From JACOXT01 sp964372855 (GTDB lineage: Bacteria > Patescibacteriota > Microgenomatia > Levybacterales > UBA12049), in NCBI GenBank assembly GCA_964372855.1, contig CAYJRY010000001.1:21573-85572 (forward strand): a stretch of DNA of 64,000 nucleotides, given 5' to 3'. The notes under the pieces were generated by a model. The model was not told the origin of the DNA and did not search any database. It saw nothing but the letters and a program-made list of their open reading frames with translations. A program made the translations under genes and the position numbers. Shown here in pieces: positions 41,427 through 50,112 of the stretch; the first letter of the stretch is position 1, and each line of letters opens with the position of its first letter.

Positions 41427-42935
41427 TTATCTATTATCTATCCTTCTCTGAACTATTACTCCTCCCTTTACGATTTCTTCTTTTTCTACAATTCCATCAC
41501 CTTCCCTATCTTTTAGCCAATCCCTTAATCTAAACGGTAAATCATAATCAGGCTCAATTATTAAATAAAATAATCCTGTGTTTTGTCTTGAAGGTATATA
41601 CCCATATTTTTTCTCTCCATACCACGGAAACAAGTATCTATAGGTGTAATCGTGTACTGCTGGAGTATAAACAATATATTTAAAATCCTTCCCTTTTGCA
41701 TCGTTATAAACGTAATCGATTACAGCAAGCTGATTACGATATACTGCTGCGTTTCCTTCCCACAATGGCTTCCTAATATTTTCTAAAACCTGTATGGGAT
41801 CAAGGTTGATCCAAAATAAAACAAAAAGTATAAAGAAAATAAACCAAAATTTTTTTAAGGCAATTCTCACTATATTAATAGCTATACTTATAAAAAAAAT
41901 GTACAAAATTGGAATACCAACAAGATAATGAGACCAAACAGCCTGATTGAAAAAAGTTAGACCAATTAAAAAAACTCCAATTGATATCAAAATAATTTTT
42001 ACAAATTGCTTACTTGGATTCTCCATTTTCTTATAAAAAAATATTATAGCCAAAGAGGCAAATGTAATTAAAAGAAAACCAACTATAATATTTTGTCCTG
42101 CCAATGTAGCATTCCATGTGTTAAATAATGAAATCATCCTGCTAATAAGTGCATCGAAAAGAGAAAATTGCTTAGCAGGCAAAAAACCATTACTTAATGC
42201 ATTAATAAATGTCTTAGTCATTAAAAAATCGTTTCTAATTTCAAAAATAATACGTGGCGAAAAAATCAGCAAAAATCCTAAGATAAAAAAGAATATTCCT
42301 TTTATTGCCAGTCTTTTTCTAAAAAGAATAATTAAAGAGAGACAAATGCTTAAAAAGAATAGCGTCCCAAATACTATTGCCAGATCTATTATGATTCCCA
42401 AAAATAAACCAAGTAAAAATAGCTCTTTTTCTTTAGGCGCTCTAGATTGATCTTCAAGGGAAAATTTTCTAAGTATCAAAAAAACAAGCAGTACAAAAAA
42501 TGCTGCTAAATTTGGACTCCATATTTGTAAGGAAAATGAAACCATTAAGGAAGAGAAACTAATAAAAGCTGCAACAAGTATTCCTAAAAAAACTCCTCCT
42601 ATCTTCTCACCAATAACATAACCTAATATAATAGTAGCAATTCCGATGAAACCCATAAAGAAAGTAATTCCTTGTGGGTTGCCGGAAAAGATAAAAAATG
42701 GAATGCTTAATATAAAATACCACCATGGACCATAGAAAATGCCCTCTATTCCTGTTGTTGGGCCGATAAGAGTAATATTATTATTAATTACTATATCCTC
42801 AACAGCAATTAAATCTCTGCCCACATCATAGGTAAAAGCAAATGAATTAGTAAAAATTCCGCTTAATCTAAGCCATGACCCGATTGCTATAATTATCATT
42901 AGCAAACCTAAAATAACAATTTTTTTCTTATGCAT
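41427..42935 (-). CDS. ArnT-like GT-C glycosyltransferase with YGxKKYGY C-terminal domain
   Basis: A 502-residue protein with about eleven helices. The first exoplasmic loop YDVGRDLIAVEDI has the D-x-x-R-D pattern, followed by GIFYGPWWYFILS. The C-terminal exoplasmic part contains WYGEKKYGYIP, LFYLIIEPDYDLP and GGVIVQRR. The same three blocks occur in 42939-44450 and 58272-59834, and weaker in 50113-51606, so this is a coherent subfamily within the array. It probably uses a polyprenyl-phosphate sugar; the acceptor is unknown. Spaced 3 bp from its upstream relative. Confidence 0.78.
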   Translation of the reverse strand: MHKKKIVILGLLMIIIAIGSWLRLSGIFTNSFAFTYDVGRDLIAVEDIVINNNITLIGPTTGIEGIFYGPWWYFILSIPFFIFSGNPQGITFFMGFIGIATIILGYVIGEKIGGVFLGILVAAFISFSSLMVSFSLQIWSPNLAAFFVLLVFLILRKFSLEDQSRAPKEKELFLLGLFLGIIIDLAIVFGTLFFLSICLSLIILFRKRLAIKGIFFFILGFLLIFSPRIIFEIRNDFLMTKTFINALSNGFLPAKQFSLFDALISRMISLFNTWNATLAGQNIIVGFLLITFASLAIIFFYKKMENPSKQFVKIILISIGVFLIGLTFFNQAVWSHYLVGIPILYIFFISIAINIVRIALKKFWFIFFILFVLFWINLDPIQVLENIRKPLWEGNAAVYRNQLAVIDYVYNDAKGKDFKYIVYTPAVHDYTYRYLFPWYGEKKYGYIPSRQNTGLFYLIIEPDYDLPFRLRDWLKDREGDGIVEKEEIVKGGVIVQRRIDNR

Positions 42936-42938
42936 AAT

Positions 42939-44450
42939 TTACTTAAATAAACGTTTCTGGATAATTAACCCGCTGGCAAGTTCTTTTGTTGCTATAATTT
43001 CTCCCTCTTTTATTACTGTCTCAAGCCATCCCTTATAGCTCCAAGGTTTTGAGCTATCCTTTTCGATAAGAAGATATATAAGTCCTTTTTTTTCTCTATG
43101 TGGAACATATCCATACTTTTTCTTTCCATACCAAGAAATAAGATAATCATAAGGATATGTATATATAGGAGGACTAAATATCAGTATCCCAAATTGTTTT
43201 CTGTGAGCGTTTTTATAAATATAGTCTATTGCATCCAGCTTTCCTTTAATTTTATGTGTACCGCCATAATCGCCAATATCATAATAAAATGTTTTAACGT
43301 TAGAAAAAATACCAGAGAGGAGCATTATTGCCAAATATCCTACAATAAAAGCTTTTACAATTCTATATTGTATTCTTAAGAAAGATATAATAACAAAAAC
43401 AACTAAAAATATATAAGCCAGATTAAGATGAATAAGATAGTAATTATAAACAAAATTTCTCAAAAATCCTAAGACAATAAACGTAACTGGTATAAGGATT
43501 AAAAGATATAGGATAAATTGTCTTCTTTCTCTATCGTATTCTCTAATGAGCAAATAAAAAATAGCGGGAATAATAATAAATATTGCCAAAGGAATAATTT
43601 CTTGTCGGGGGAATGTAGACAAAAAATTCTGAAAAAATACCAAAAGATGATCGCGTAAAAGGTATATCCAAAATGTTTGTGTTGTTGCTGTTTCTGGATG
43701 ATCAAATAAGTAAGTTAACAATCCCTTTGCTGCTTGGAACCCATGTCGGATTTCAAACAGAAACATAGGAAAGAAAGACGTGACAAACCCTAAAAACAAA
43801 ACAATATATTCTTTAACTTCTTTACGCCTAAGTACTAATACACAGTACACGATAAGACTTATAGAGAGAGGAATAGCTATGGCCAATTGAAAATTATATA
43901 CAAAACCCGAGAAAAAGGAAGCCCAAAAAAGATATTTTGTTTTATGTTTTTTTGTAAAAAGAAATACGAAATAATATGCCAATAAGATAAATACTGGCGA
44001 AGGATTAGAATTCCATACAAATCTTGAGTAGGTAATAAAAGGCGGAGAAATAGCAATCAAGGCAGCAACTATTAGTCCAACTTTTGCTCCAAATAGCCTT
44101 CTTCCAATAGCATAACCAACAAGAATTGTTGCGATTCCCAATAAAAACATTAATATTATTCCCCCATAAGGATCTCCTTTAAAAAATATAAAAGGTGCTG
44201 CTAGTAGATAATAATAAAAAGGTCCATGGAAAATTCCGCGAAATCCAGCAACACCCGCGCCTATTTCAGATCCAATAAGAGTCAGCTTGTGATCAACGAC
44301 AATATTTTTTACCGCAAGATAATCTCTACCTTGATCAAATCCAAAAAGAAAGTTTCTATTTAAAACCTCTACAGATCTTAGAATTACTCCACTCAATATT
44401 GCTGAAAAAAGTATTATATAAACAATAATCCTCAAAAATCTTTTGGCCAT
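42939..44450 (-). CDS. ArnT-like GT-C glycosyltransferase with YGxKKYGY C-terminal domain
   Basis: A 503-residue protein with about eleven helices. FDQGRDYLAVKNI (first loop, D-x-x-R-D) and GIFHGPFYYYLLAAPFI match the neighbour at 41427. The C-terminal part has WYGKKKYGYVP, LIYLLIEKDSSKP and GLIIQKRLF. The similarity across the whole length suggests tandem duplication of the two adjacent genes, followed by divergence. Spaced 3 bp from both neighbours. Donor and acceptor unknown. Confidence 0.78.
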   Translation of the reverse strand: MAKRFLRIIVYIILFSAILSGVILRSVEVLNRNFLFGFDQGRDYLAVKNIVVDHKLTLIGSEIGAGVAGFRGIFHGPFYYYLLAAPFIFFKGDPYGGIILMFLLGIATILVGYAIGRRLFGAKVGLIVAALIAISPPFITYSRFVWNSNPSPVFILLAYYFVFLFTKKHKTKYLFWASFFSGFVYNFQLAIAIPLSISLIVYCVLVLRRKEVKEYIVLFLGFVTSFFPMFLFEIRHGFQAAKGLLTYLFDHPETATTQTFWIYLLRDHLLVFFQNFLSTFPRQEIIPLAIFIIIPAIFYLLIREYDRERRQFILYLLILIPVTFIVLGFLRNFVYNYYLIHLNLAYIFLVVFVIISFLRIQYRIVKAFIVGYLAIMLLSGIFSNVKTFYYDIGDYGGTHKIKGKLDAIDYIYKNAHRKQFGILIFSPPIYTYPYDYLISWYGKKKYGYVPHREKKGLIYLLIEKDSSKPWSYKGWLETVIKEGEIIATKELASGLIIQKRLFK

Positions 44451-44453
44451 ACC

Positions 44454-45731
44454 TCAATATACTTCTTTTCCTTTTTTCCTCATATAATAATAGTATAAAT
44501 ACGATTCTGGAACTCCTTCATGAAACCCAATATCCCTCCCTTCCTCAATTGCTTTTAAGACTTTTTGGCTTCGCTCATGAATTCCCCCTTCTTTATAAGT
44601 AAAATATTTGCTTATATTAAATATTGCATAGTATATTAAAAAACAAGATAAAATAAATTTAGGAATCCAATTTCTAAATAAAAATATTCTAGATAACAAA
44701 TAGGAGATAATAATAAGTGCGATAAATCTGTTTGTGGAAAAATAGTAGTCGCTTATTTCTCCGCTATAAGTTGAGAGCACAAACCAAGGAACCACAAACC
44801 AAAGAATTATAAGATAACACAGAACTATTTTTTCTTTTGAAACTGATTTAAAAAACAACAGAAACATAAATAAAGGAACAAGAACAAACTTTAAAGGTTT
44901 AAGAAAGGAAAAAGTAAAAAACGGCTCAAATTGAATAAGGGCATCATTTGTCAACTGCAGAACTCGTCTTACATGAAACCCATGATAGTAGCTAGTACCG
45001 TATTGTAAAAGATTTGATGTATGTTGTTGATTTTCTAGAGTAGCTATAATAGTGGGAATAAGCCAAACTGTAAATACCGGTAAAGCAAAAAACATATATT
45101 TAAGCGTCTCCTTAGTCTTTGGAAAAAAAATAACTGACAGAAAAATCATAAAAGGAAAATAAATAGAAGTAAAATGTATGTGAAAGGAAAAACCCAACGC
45201 GAGACCCAAAAGAAGCATGAATTTTGGATTTCCTGTTATTATTTTGTAGATACTATAAAATATAATAAGTGAAATGGCAGGGATAAAATTTACCGGCCAT
45301 TGTACTCGGTCAAAAATAATACCATAATATGCAACAGTATTTATAAAAATAGCTATAAAAGCGGTTTCCACTGAAAAAATTTTTTTAGTTATGTAAAAAA
45401 GGGTCAAAAATGTAAAAATGCTTGTAACTCCTGCAAAAACTCCGGATGCTATTGGATCAAGATTAAAGATCCAGTAGAAAAAAGCTATCATATAGTAATA
45501 TATAGGACCAATAAAAATACCGCTGTTCTGCTTAGCAACCATTCCAACGAGAGGTAATTCGTGATTAACTATTATATTTTTGGAAGCCCACGCATTATCG
45601 ACTTGATCCCATCCGAATGGGCTTCTTGTATCAATTTCATAGAACCTCAAAAATATCAATAAAATAAATATGATCAAAAATAATACCAAAGCTTTACTAC
45701 TCCAAAAGCGCAAAATAAATTCTTTTATCAT
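44454..45731 (-). CDS. ArnT-like GT-C glycosyltransferase, shorter form
   Basis: Annotated from ATG 45731, one base after the TGA of the upstream gene; an open frame to 45830 overlaps that gene by 98 bp and reads through its coding sequence. The 425-residue protein has WDQVDNAWASKNI (acidic first loop), GIFIGPIYYYMIAFFYW and about ten helices. It lacks the C-terminal YGxKKYGY domain and ends ESYLYYYYMRKKGKEVY, a shortened relict of that part. Thus a truncated but plausible member of the neighbouring subfamily. Confidence 0.72.
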   Translation of the reverse strand: MIKEFILRFWSSKALVLFLIIFILLIFLRFYEIDTRSPFGWDQVDNAWASKNIIVNHELPLVGMVAKQNSGIFIGPIYYYMIAFFYWIFNLDPIASGVFAGVTSIFTFLTLFYITKKIFSVETAFIAIFINTVAYYGIIFDRVQWPVNFIPAISLIIFYSIYKIITGNPKFMLLLGLALGFSFHIHFTSIYFPFMIFLSVIFFPKTKETLKYMFFALPVFTVWLIPTIIATLENQQHTSNLLQYGTSYYHGFHVRRVLQLTNDALIQFEPFFTFSFLKPLKFVLVPLFMFLLFFKSVSKEKIVLCYLIILWFVVPWFVLSTYSGEISDYYFSTNRFIALIIISYLLSRIFLFRNWIPKFILSCFLIYYAIFNISKYFTYKEGGIHERSQKVLKAIEEGRDIGFHEGVPESYLYYYYMRKKGKEVY

Positions 45732-45732
45732 A

Positions 45733-47385
45733 TCAATCTTTATGAATAACTCTAATTGCAACTTCTCCATCTGGATAATCGATTCTATGAATAGTTTTAT
45801 ATATTTCGCTAAACTCTGAATTGCTTCCAACTAATAGAATATTGTTTTCCTTCTCTTCATAGTAATTAAACGGTCTAAATTCAAAATTTAAAAATTTATT
45901 TTGAGCATCCTGAACGCCCGACCTAGTTCCTCCTTCTTGTAAATATTTTTCAGGATTATATTTTGAATAAAAAAGAAAAAATATATAGGACTGATCCATA
46001 GGCATCCTATTCGAAACAATTATCTTATTGTAGTTTTCTCTGACAGACATAAGGTAACTAACTAAATCTCTATATCCATATTGCCAGTATTTTGCGTGAA
46101 AATAATTTTGCTGAACAAAATACTGATTGATATAATAAACAAAATTAAAAATGAAAAATGAAAAATATAATCCAAATATTAGATATTTAATCTGTATTTT
46201 TGATATTTTATTTTTGATATTTGATATTGCACTTACGGTTGTAATAATCCCAATTGCTATAAATACTTGAAAAGTGGGCAAAAAGTTTAATGTGCGTACC
46301 GCATGAGGAACATCGCTTGTCACAGAAGCTGGAATAGGGGCTATTAAAAACCAGCTAAATATAAACGCTTTTGTCTTATTTGGGAAATTACCAAATAATA
46401 GCATATATATCCCAATCATCAAAAATGGTAGCTCCCAAATATATAAAAGTCCCATGTTTGGTGCATGATGACGTGCTATATCGCCTTTTACGAACAACCA
46501 ATTTAGATCAAAATGGGAAAGATAACCAGCAATAATGTTTTTAAAATATGTAAATCGTCTATTGTCTAAAATAAGACCAATATAATCATGATTTTCCCTA
46601 TTTCGCATAAGTCTTTGTACATTTTCCTCAAGAATTGGTGTTCTATTCGCAAGTATGCTTACATCTTGAGCTCTAGACAGTGCTTCTCTATTGGTAAACG
46701 TGTAATAAATTATCGGTAATGAAACAAAAAGACCCAGTATTCCAGCTATTATTATGTATTTTTTTGAAATTAAGAAAAGGTCTTTTCTAAATATAAGAAT
46801 TAAAGCAGTAAAAAGTAAGGGGGTGAAAACTTTCTCGCTTTGATATGTATATAAATTTACGCCACCCGCTAATGCAGATAATACTAAAAACCATGGTCTT
46901 TTTAATCCCAACAGAAAAAATAATGCCGCAAAAACATTGAAAGCAAGCCCAACATTTGATTCAAAAGCAATTCTAGAAAATTGTATATGCCAAGGAGAAA
47001 CAGCTAAAATAAATGCTGAAAGTAAGGCAATATTTTTTCTCCCAAAAAGTGTTCTAACCAAAAAGAAAACACCCAAAATAGTAAGTACTCCAAATACAGC
47101 AGATGGAATTCTAACTGCAAATTCATTTAAACCAAAGATGACTATTGATGGTGCTGATAAGTATACATATAAAGCGGGTTTGTAATCATCAAACGAACGT
47201 AAAATAATAGGTAAAAACTCTCCATATTCATCTCTTCCTGTTTTTAAAATAGAATATGCATTGTATCCAAGAGCAACTTCATCCCAATCAGGAGAAATTG
47301 GTACATTTCCTAGTTGCCAAAATCGCAAAAAAGATCCTATAAGAATTATAAAGAATAAAATAAAAAACTGAATATGTTTCTTCAT
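45733..47385 (-). CDS. PMT_2-type GT-C glycosyltransferase
   Basis: A 550-residue protein with about eleven helices. PDWDEVALGYNAYSIL is the acidic loop typical of PMT_2 (PF13231) proteins, DDYKPALYVYLSAPSI the next loop (K-P-x-x-Y), and NEFAVRIPSAVFGVLTI the third. The loop at about residue 390-410 (SNIKNKISKIQIKYLIF) is coded by heptanucleotide repeats at 46198-46225. The C-terminal soluble part has FNYYEEKENNILLVG. Homologous along its length to 47403-49055. Cargo unknown. Confidence 0.8.
   Translation of the reverse strand: MKKHIQFFILFFIILIGSFLRFWQLGNVPISPDWDEVALGYNAYSILKTGRDEYGEFLPIILRSFDDYKPALYVYLSAPSIVIFGLNEFAVRIPSAVFGVLTILGVFFLVRTLFGRKNIALLSAFILAVSPWHIQFSRIAFESNVGLAFNVFAALFFLLGLKRPWFLVLSALAGGVNLYTYQSEKVFTPLLFTALILIFRKDLFLISKKYIIIAGILGLFVSLPIIYYTFTNREALSRAQDVSILANRTPILEENVQRLMRNRENHDYIGLILDNRRFTYFKNIIAGYLSHFDLNWLFVKGDIARHHAPNMGLLYIWELPFLMIGIYMLLFGNFPNKTKAFIFSWFLIAPIPASVTSDVPHAVRTLNFLPTFQVFIAIGIITTVSAISNIKNKISKIQIKYLIFGLYFSFFIFNFVYYINQYFVQQNYFHAKYWQYGYRDLVSYLMSVRENYNKIIVSNRMPMDQSYIFFLFYSKYNPEKYLQEGGTRSGVQDAQNKFLNFEFRPFNYYEEKENNILLVGSNSEFSEIYKTIHRIDYPDGEVAIRVIHKD
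46198..46225. repeat. Heptanucleotide repeat inside a PMT gene
   Basis: Units TTTTGAT, ATTTTAT, TTTTGAT, ATTTGAT in tandem, coding for a cytosolic-side loop (ISNIKNKISKI). A looser run of AAAATGA-like units lies at 46141-46168. The paralogue at 47403 has a similar repeat at the same protein position. Confidence 0.55.
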
Positions 47386-47402
47386 ATGAAGTTTAAACTT
47401 GT

Positions 47403-49055
47403 TTATAACCTGTAAGCAACAAGAATTTCATTTTTATTTAATAGGTAAAATCTTTTTAAAATATCTCCTTTCGGATGAACTTTGCCAGGAGAATCTAAAT
47501 ACAATACCTTTCTTGATCTTGATTTTATAGAACTTAGATTATTTGCGAAGCGATATTTTAGGAAACCCGATACCGTAACAAATCCGAATGAATCTCTCTC
47601 ATAAATCTTACTTTCTCTTAAGATCTTCGGATCTGCTTTTGTATAAAATGCGTAGTATATATAAGGCCTACCCATATCCGAAGTTATATGAATTTGGTCA
47701 TAATGATCTTCAACACTTTTAACGTATTTTATCGATTCTTTGTAGCCAAATTGCCATTCTCCGGAATACTCATACGGATAATGAATGTAATAACCATGAA
47801 GATAATATAAAATATTAAATATAAAAAATAAAAAACACAAAGAAAATATTAAATATTTAATTTGTATTTTTAATATTTGATGTTTTATGTTTGATATTGC
47901 ATTTATAAAAACAATAACTCCATATGCAGTGAATATCTGAAAGGTAGGTAAAGTTGCCTCTATTCTTAAAGCATGCGGAGTTTCTCTCGCGGTAGCAGCT
48001 GGAATTATACCTGCTAACAACCAGACAGGAACTATCCACCAATTTCCCTCACGCTTCCTAAAAAGAAATAAGATACCAGCAACGAAAAAAGGCAATTCAA
48101 TAATATACAACTGACCAACATCTTGAGTAGAAAACTTAGGATTCCCATCCCCCCTTATAAATAGGAAACTTGGATTCAAATTGTCAAAATAATGCTTGAT
48201 ATACTCAACCGCATAAGCAATACGTCTGTTATGTATAATTGGCCATTTGGCATTTTTATCATTCTCTATCTCCTGATTAACTCTTTGTATAACGGCAACA
48301 TTTGAAAAAATATTTACTTCTCGGAAACGTAACCGCGCTTGAGGACTTAATAAAAATCCAATTGTTGGAACTAACATCAACAATCCGATTAATGCCGAGA
48401 TCAATGCTTGTTTTTTTCTCTCAAAAAGTAATTTTCGAAAGCTAAAAATTAAAACTAAAACTAAAATTGGTGAAACTATTCTTGCTGTATTAAAGGTATA
48501 CATTGACAAGACAAAGCTTATACTTGATAAAATCAATAACCATCTTCTATTTGCTATCCCTTCCAAAAATAACCAAATGCCCAAAACTATAAAAAAAGTT
48601 GCTACGTTTGCCTCAAATGCGGCTCGAGACAGCATAATATGCCATGGAGAAATCGCAAGCAATAGAGATGCAAAAGACGCATATTTTTCTTTTAGATCAG
48701 AATTCCAAAAAATTCTTTTAGTTAAAAAATAGGTAATTAATACTGTTAAAACGCCAAAAAATGCTGAAGGAAATCTAACTGCAAATTCATTGAGCCCAAA
48801 TAGCTTGATCGGTAATATATCCAAGTATGCATAGACAGGGGGTTTAAAATCCCCAAAAGACTCAAGGTAGTTAAGCGGTAAAAATCTTCCGAATTCATCC
48901 TTACCATCAATACCCAAAGAGTAAGAATTGTATCCCCATGCCACTTCATCCCATGTTAGAGAAGGTGGATTATTACCAAGTCTGTACAATCGAAAAAATG
49001 TAGCTAAAAAAACTATTACTGCTAAAATTAAAATAATATGTTTGTTAAGTTTAAT
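47403..49055 (-). CDS. PMT_2-type GT-C glycosyltransferase with probable ATT start
   Basis: A 550-residue protein homologous to 45733-47385: LTWDEVAWGYNSYSLG, GDFKPPVYAYLDILPI, NEFAVRFPSAFFGVLTV, and about eleven helices. The first ATG/GTG/TTG in frame (TTG 48989) would remove the N-terminal helix HIILILAVIVFLATFFRLY that every paralogue has. Upstream of it there is no usual start codon before the in-frame stop, but AAAGGGAG lies 6 nt before an ATT at 49055-49053, giving IKLNKHIIL. That ATT is taken as the start by inference; it overlaps the methyltransferase stop. An N-terminal sequence would settle it. Confidence 0.7.
   Translation of the reverse strand: MKLNKHIILILAVIVFLATFFRLYRLGNNPPSLTWDEVAWGYNSYSLGIDGKDEFGRFLPLNYLESFGDFKPPVYAYLDILPIKLFGLNEFAVRFPSAFFGVLTVLITYFLTKRIFWNSDLKEKYASFASLLLAISPWHIMLSRAAFEANVATFFIVLGIWLFLEGIANRRWLLILSSISFVLSMYTFNTARIVSPILVLVLIFSFRKLLFERKKQALISALIGLLMLVPTIGFLLSPQARLRFREVNIFSNVAVIQRVNQEIENDKNAKWPIIHNRRIAYAVEYIKHYFDNLNPSFLFIRGDGNPKFSTQDVGQLYIIELPFFVAGILFLFRKREGNWWIVPVWLLAGIIPAATARETPHALRIEATLPTFQIFTAYGVIVFINAISNIKHQILKIQIKYLIFSLCFLFFIFNILYYLHGYYIHYPYEYSGEWQFGYKESIKYVKSVEDHYDQIHITSDMGRPYIYYAFYTKADPKILRESKIYERDSFGFVTVSGFLKYRFANNLSSIKSRSRKVLYLDSPGKVHPKGDILKRFYLLNKNEILVAYRL
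47867..47894. repeat. Heptanucleotide repeat inside a PMT gene
   Basis: Units TTTTTAA, TATTTGA, TGTTTTA, TGTTTGA, coding for SNIKHQILKI in the same loop as the repeat at 46198 in the paralogous gene. The units have diverged more than those at 29865. Confidence 0.5.
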
Positions 49056-49728
49056 ATTTTTCTCCCTTTCTTTTTAATAGGAATGAAACAGCCATTGTAA
49101 AATTAAATATTTTCTTATGAACTATAGAAAAACCGTTTGTACGAATTACTTTTTCTAGATTCTCAGTATTAAATGTATGGATATGAGAATCTCTCCATAC
49201 TCCGTGTCTCATATTAGTCCACCAATGCCAAATTGTCTTAAATAGAAAATTTCCACTATCCATTTCTACAACTGCTATACCATTTGGGTTAAGCACTCTT
49301 CCTATTTCTTGTAGAACTTTTTCTGGAAATTCAACATGTTCTAAAACCTCTGTACAAATAACTAAATCAAATGACTTATCAGCAAAAGGTAGGTTGTGGC
49401 CATCGGAATGGATCAATTTTAGAGATTTATAACGCTTCTTGCCATAATCTATAGCTTTTTTGTAAATATCAACACCTATACATTTAGATTTTGGGTATTG
49501 CAACTTAACTTTGGAAAGAAACCAACCGCTCGCACATCCAACGTCAAGAATATTTTTAGGATAAATATGAGTTCCCTCGATAAGGCTTAAAACAGTTTTC
49601 AATTTTTTAGTGTGCCAAATTCTCTGAAGTAGATTCTTTGATATCCCGTTTTGATAGTAGTCGGGTGGCACTTGGTGCCAAATTTCCTCTAACTCTTTCT
49701 TTGAATTGGTTCCTAACTTACTATTCAT
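49051..49728 (-). CDS. SAM-dependent class I methyltransferase
   Basis: A 225-residue enzyme with LDVGCASGWFLS (motif I), GVDIYKKA (motif II acid), HNLPFADKSFDLVICTEVLEH and RVLNPNGIAVVEM. It is of the Methyltransf_11 type, different from the paralogous pair at 2406 and 15208. It lies inside the GT-C array, upstream of the PMT gene with which its stop overlaps. Substrate unknown; glycan or lipid-carrier methylation is possible. The N-terminal segment (ELEEIWHQVPPDYYQNG) is seen in CPR methyltransferases of this kind, by memory only. Confidence 0.8.
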   Translation of the reverse strand: MNSKLGTNSKKELEEIWHQVPPDYYQNGISKNLLQRIWHTKKLKTVLSLIEGTHIYPKNILDVGCASGWFLSKVKLQYPKSKCIGVDIYKKAIDYGKKRYKSLKLIHSDGHNLPFADKSFDLVICTEVLEHVEFPEKVLQEIGRVLNPNGIAVVEMDSGNFLFKTIWHWWTNMRHGVWRDSHIHTFNTENLEKVIRTNGFSIVHKKIFNFTMAVSFLLKRKGEKY

Positions 49729-49786
49729 ATTTTATTTTCCAAATACCCTGTTGTAAAAATTACGCTACCTATCGAAAATGATTGGC

Positions 49787-50065
49787 TTATTCTACTCTGT
49801 CTTTTCTGCCAAACTTTTTGCACATCAACGGAACAGATAAGTATATTGGCAAGGGTAGAAACGGCCATCCTTGCATATTCATCCAGGTAAGAAATGGAAA
49901 TGACTCACTAAAAACATTTTTACCAGTTTGAGAAATAGAATAGGCATTATAGATATATCCCATTTCATCATGAGTCACACCGTAAGGAACATCACCAAGC
50001 TGCCAAAAGCGGAGAACTATTGCTAAAAGAAGAATCAGAAAAAGCACTAAATGTCTTTTAAGCAT
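49787..50065 (-). pseudogene. Truncated PMT_2-type GT-C gene (N-terminal piece)
   Basis: The 92-codon frame begins with a helix (RHLVLFLILLLAIVLRFWQL) and THDEMGYIYNAYSISQTGKN, the same opening as the intact PMT genes at 45733 and 47403. It then reaches IYLSVP where those continue for over 450 residues, and ends with an unrelated short tail. With only one helix and half the acidic loop it cannot be an active enzyme. Most of the gene was lost by deletion between 49787 and the methyltransferase start. Confidence 0.8.
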
Positions 50066-50112
50066 AAGCAGAAAAAAGCTTCTAATATAATATCATAAGT
50101 AACTACATGAGG

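Noticed and set aside
42118..42450. Plus-strand open frame of 110 codons
   Set aside because: It lies opposite the ArnT-like gene and reads as a lysine-rich antisense of hydrophobic helices.
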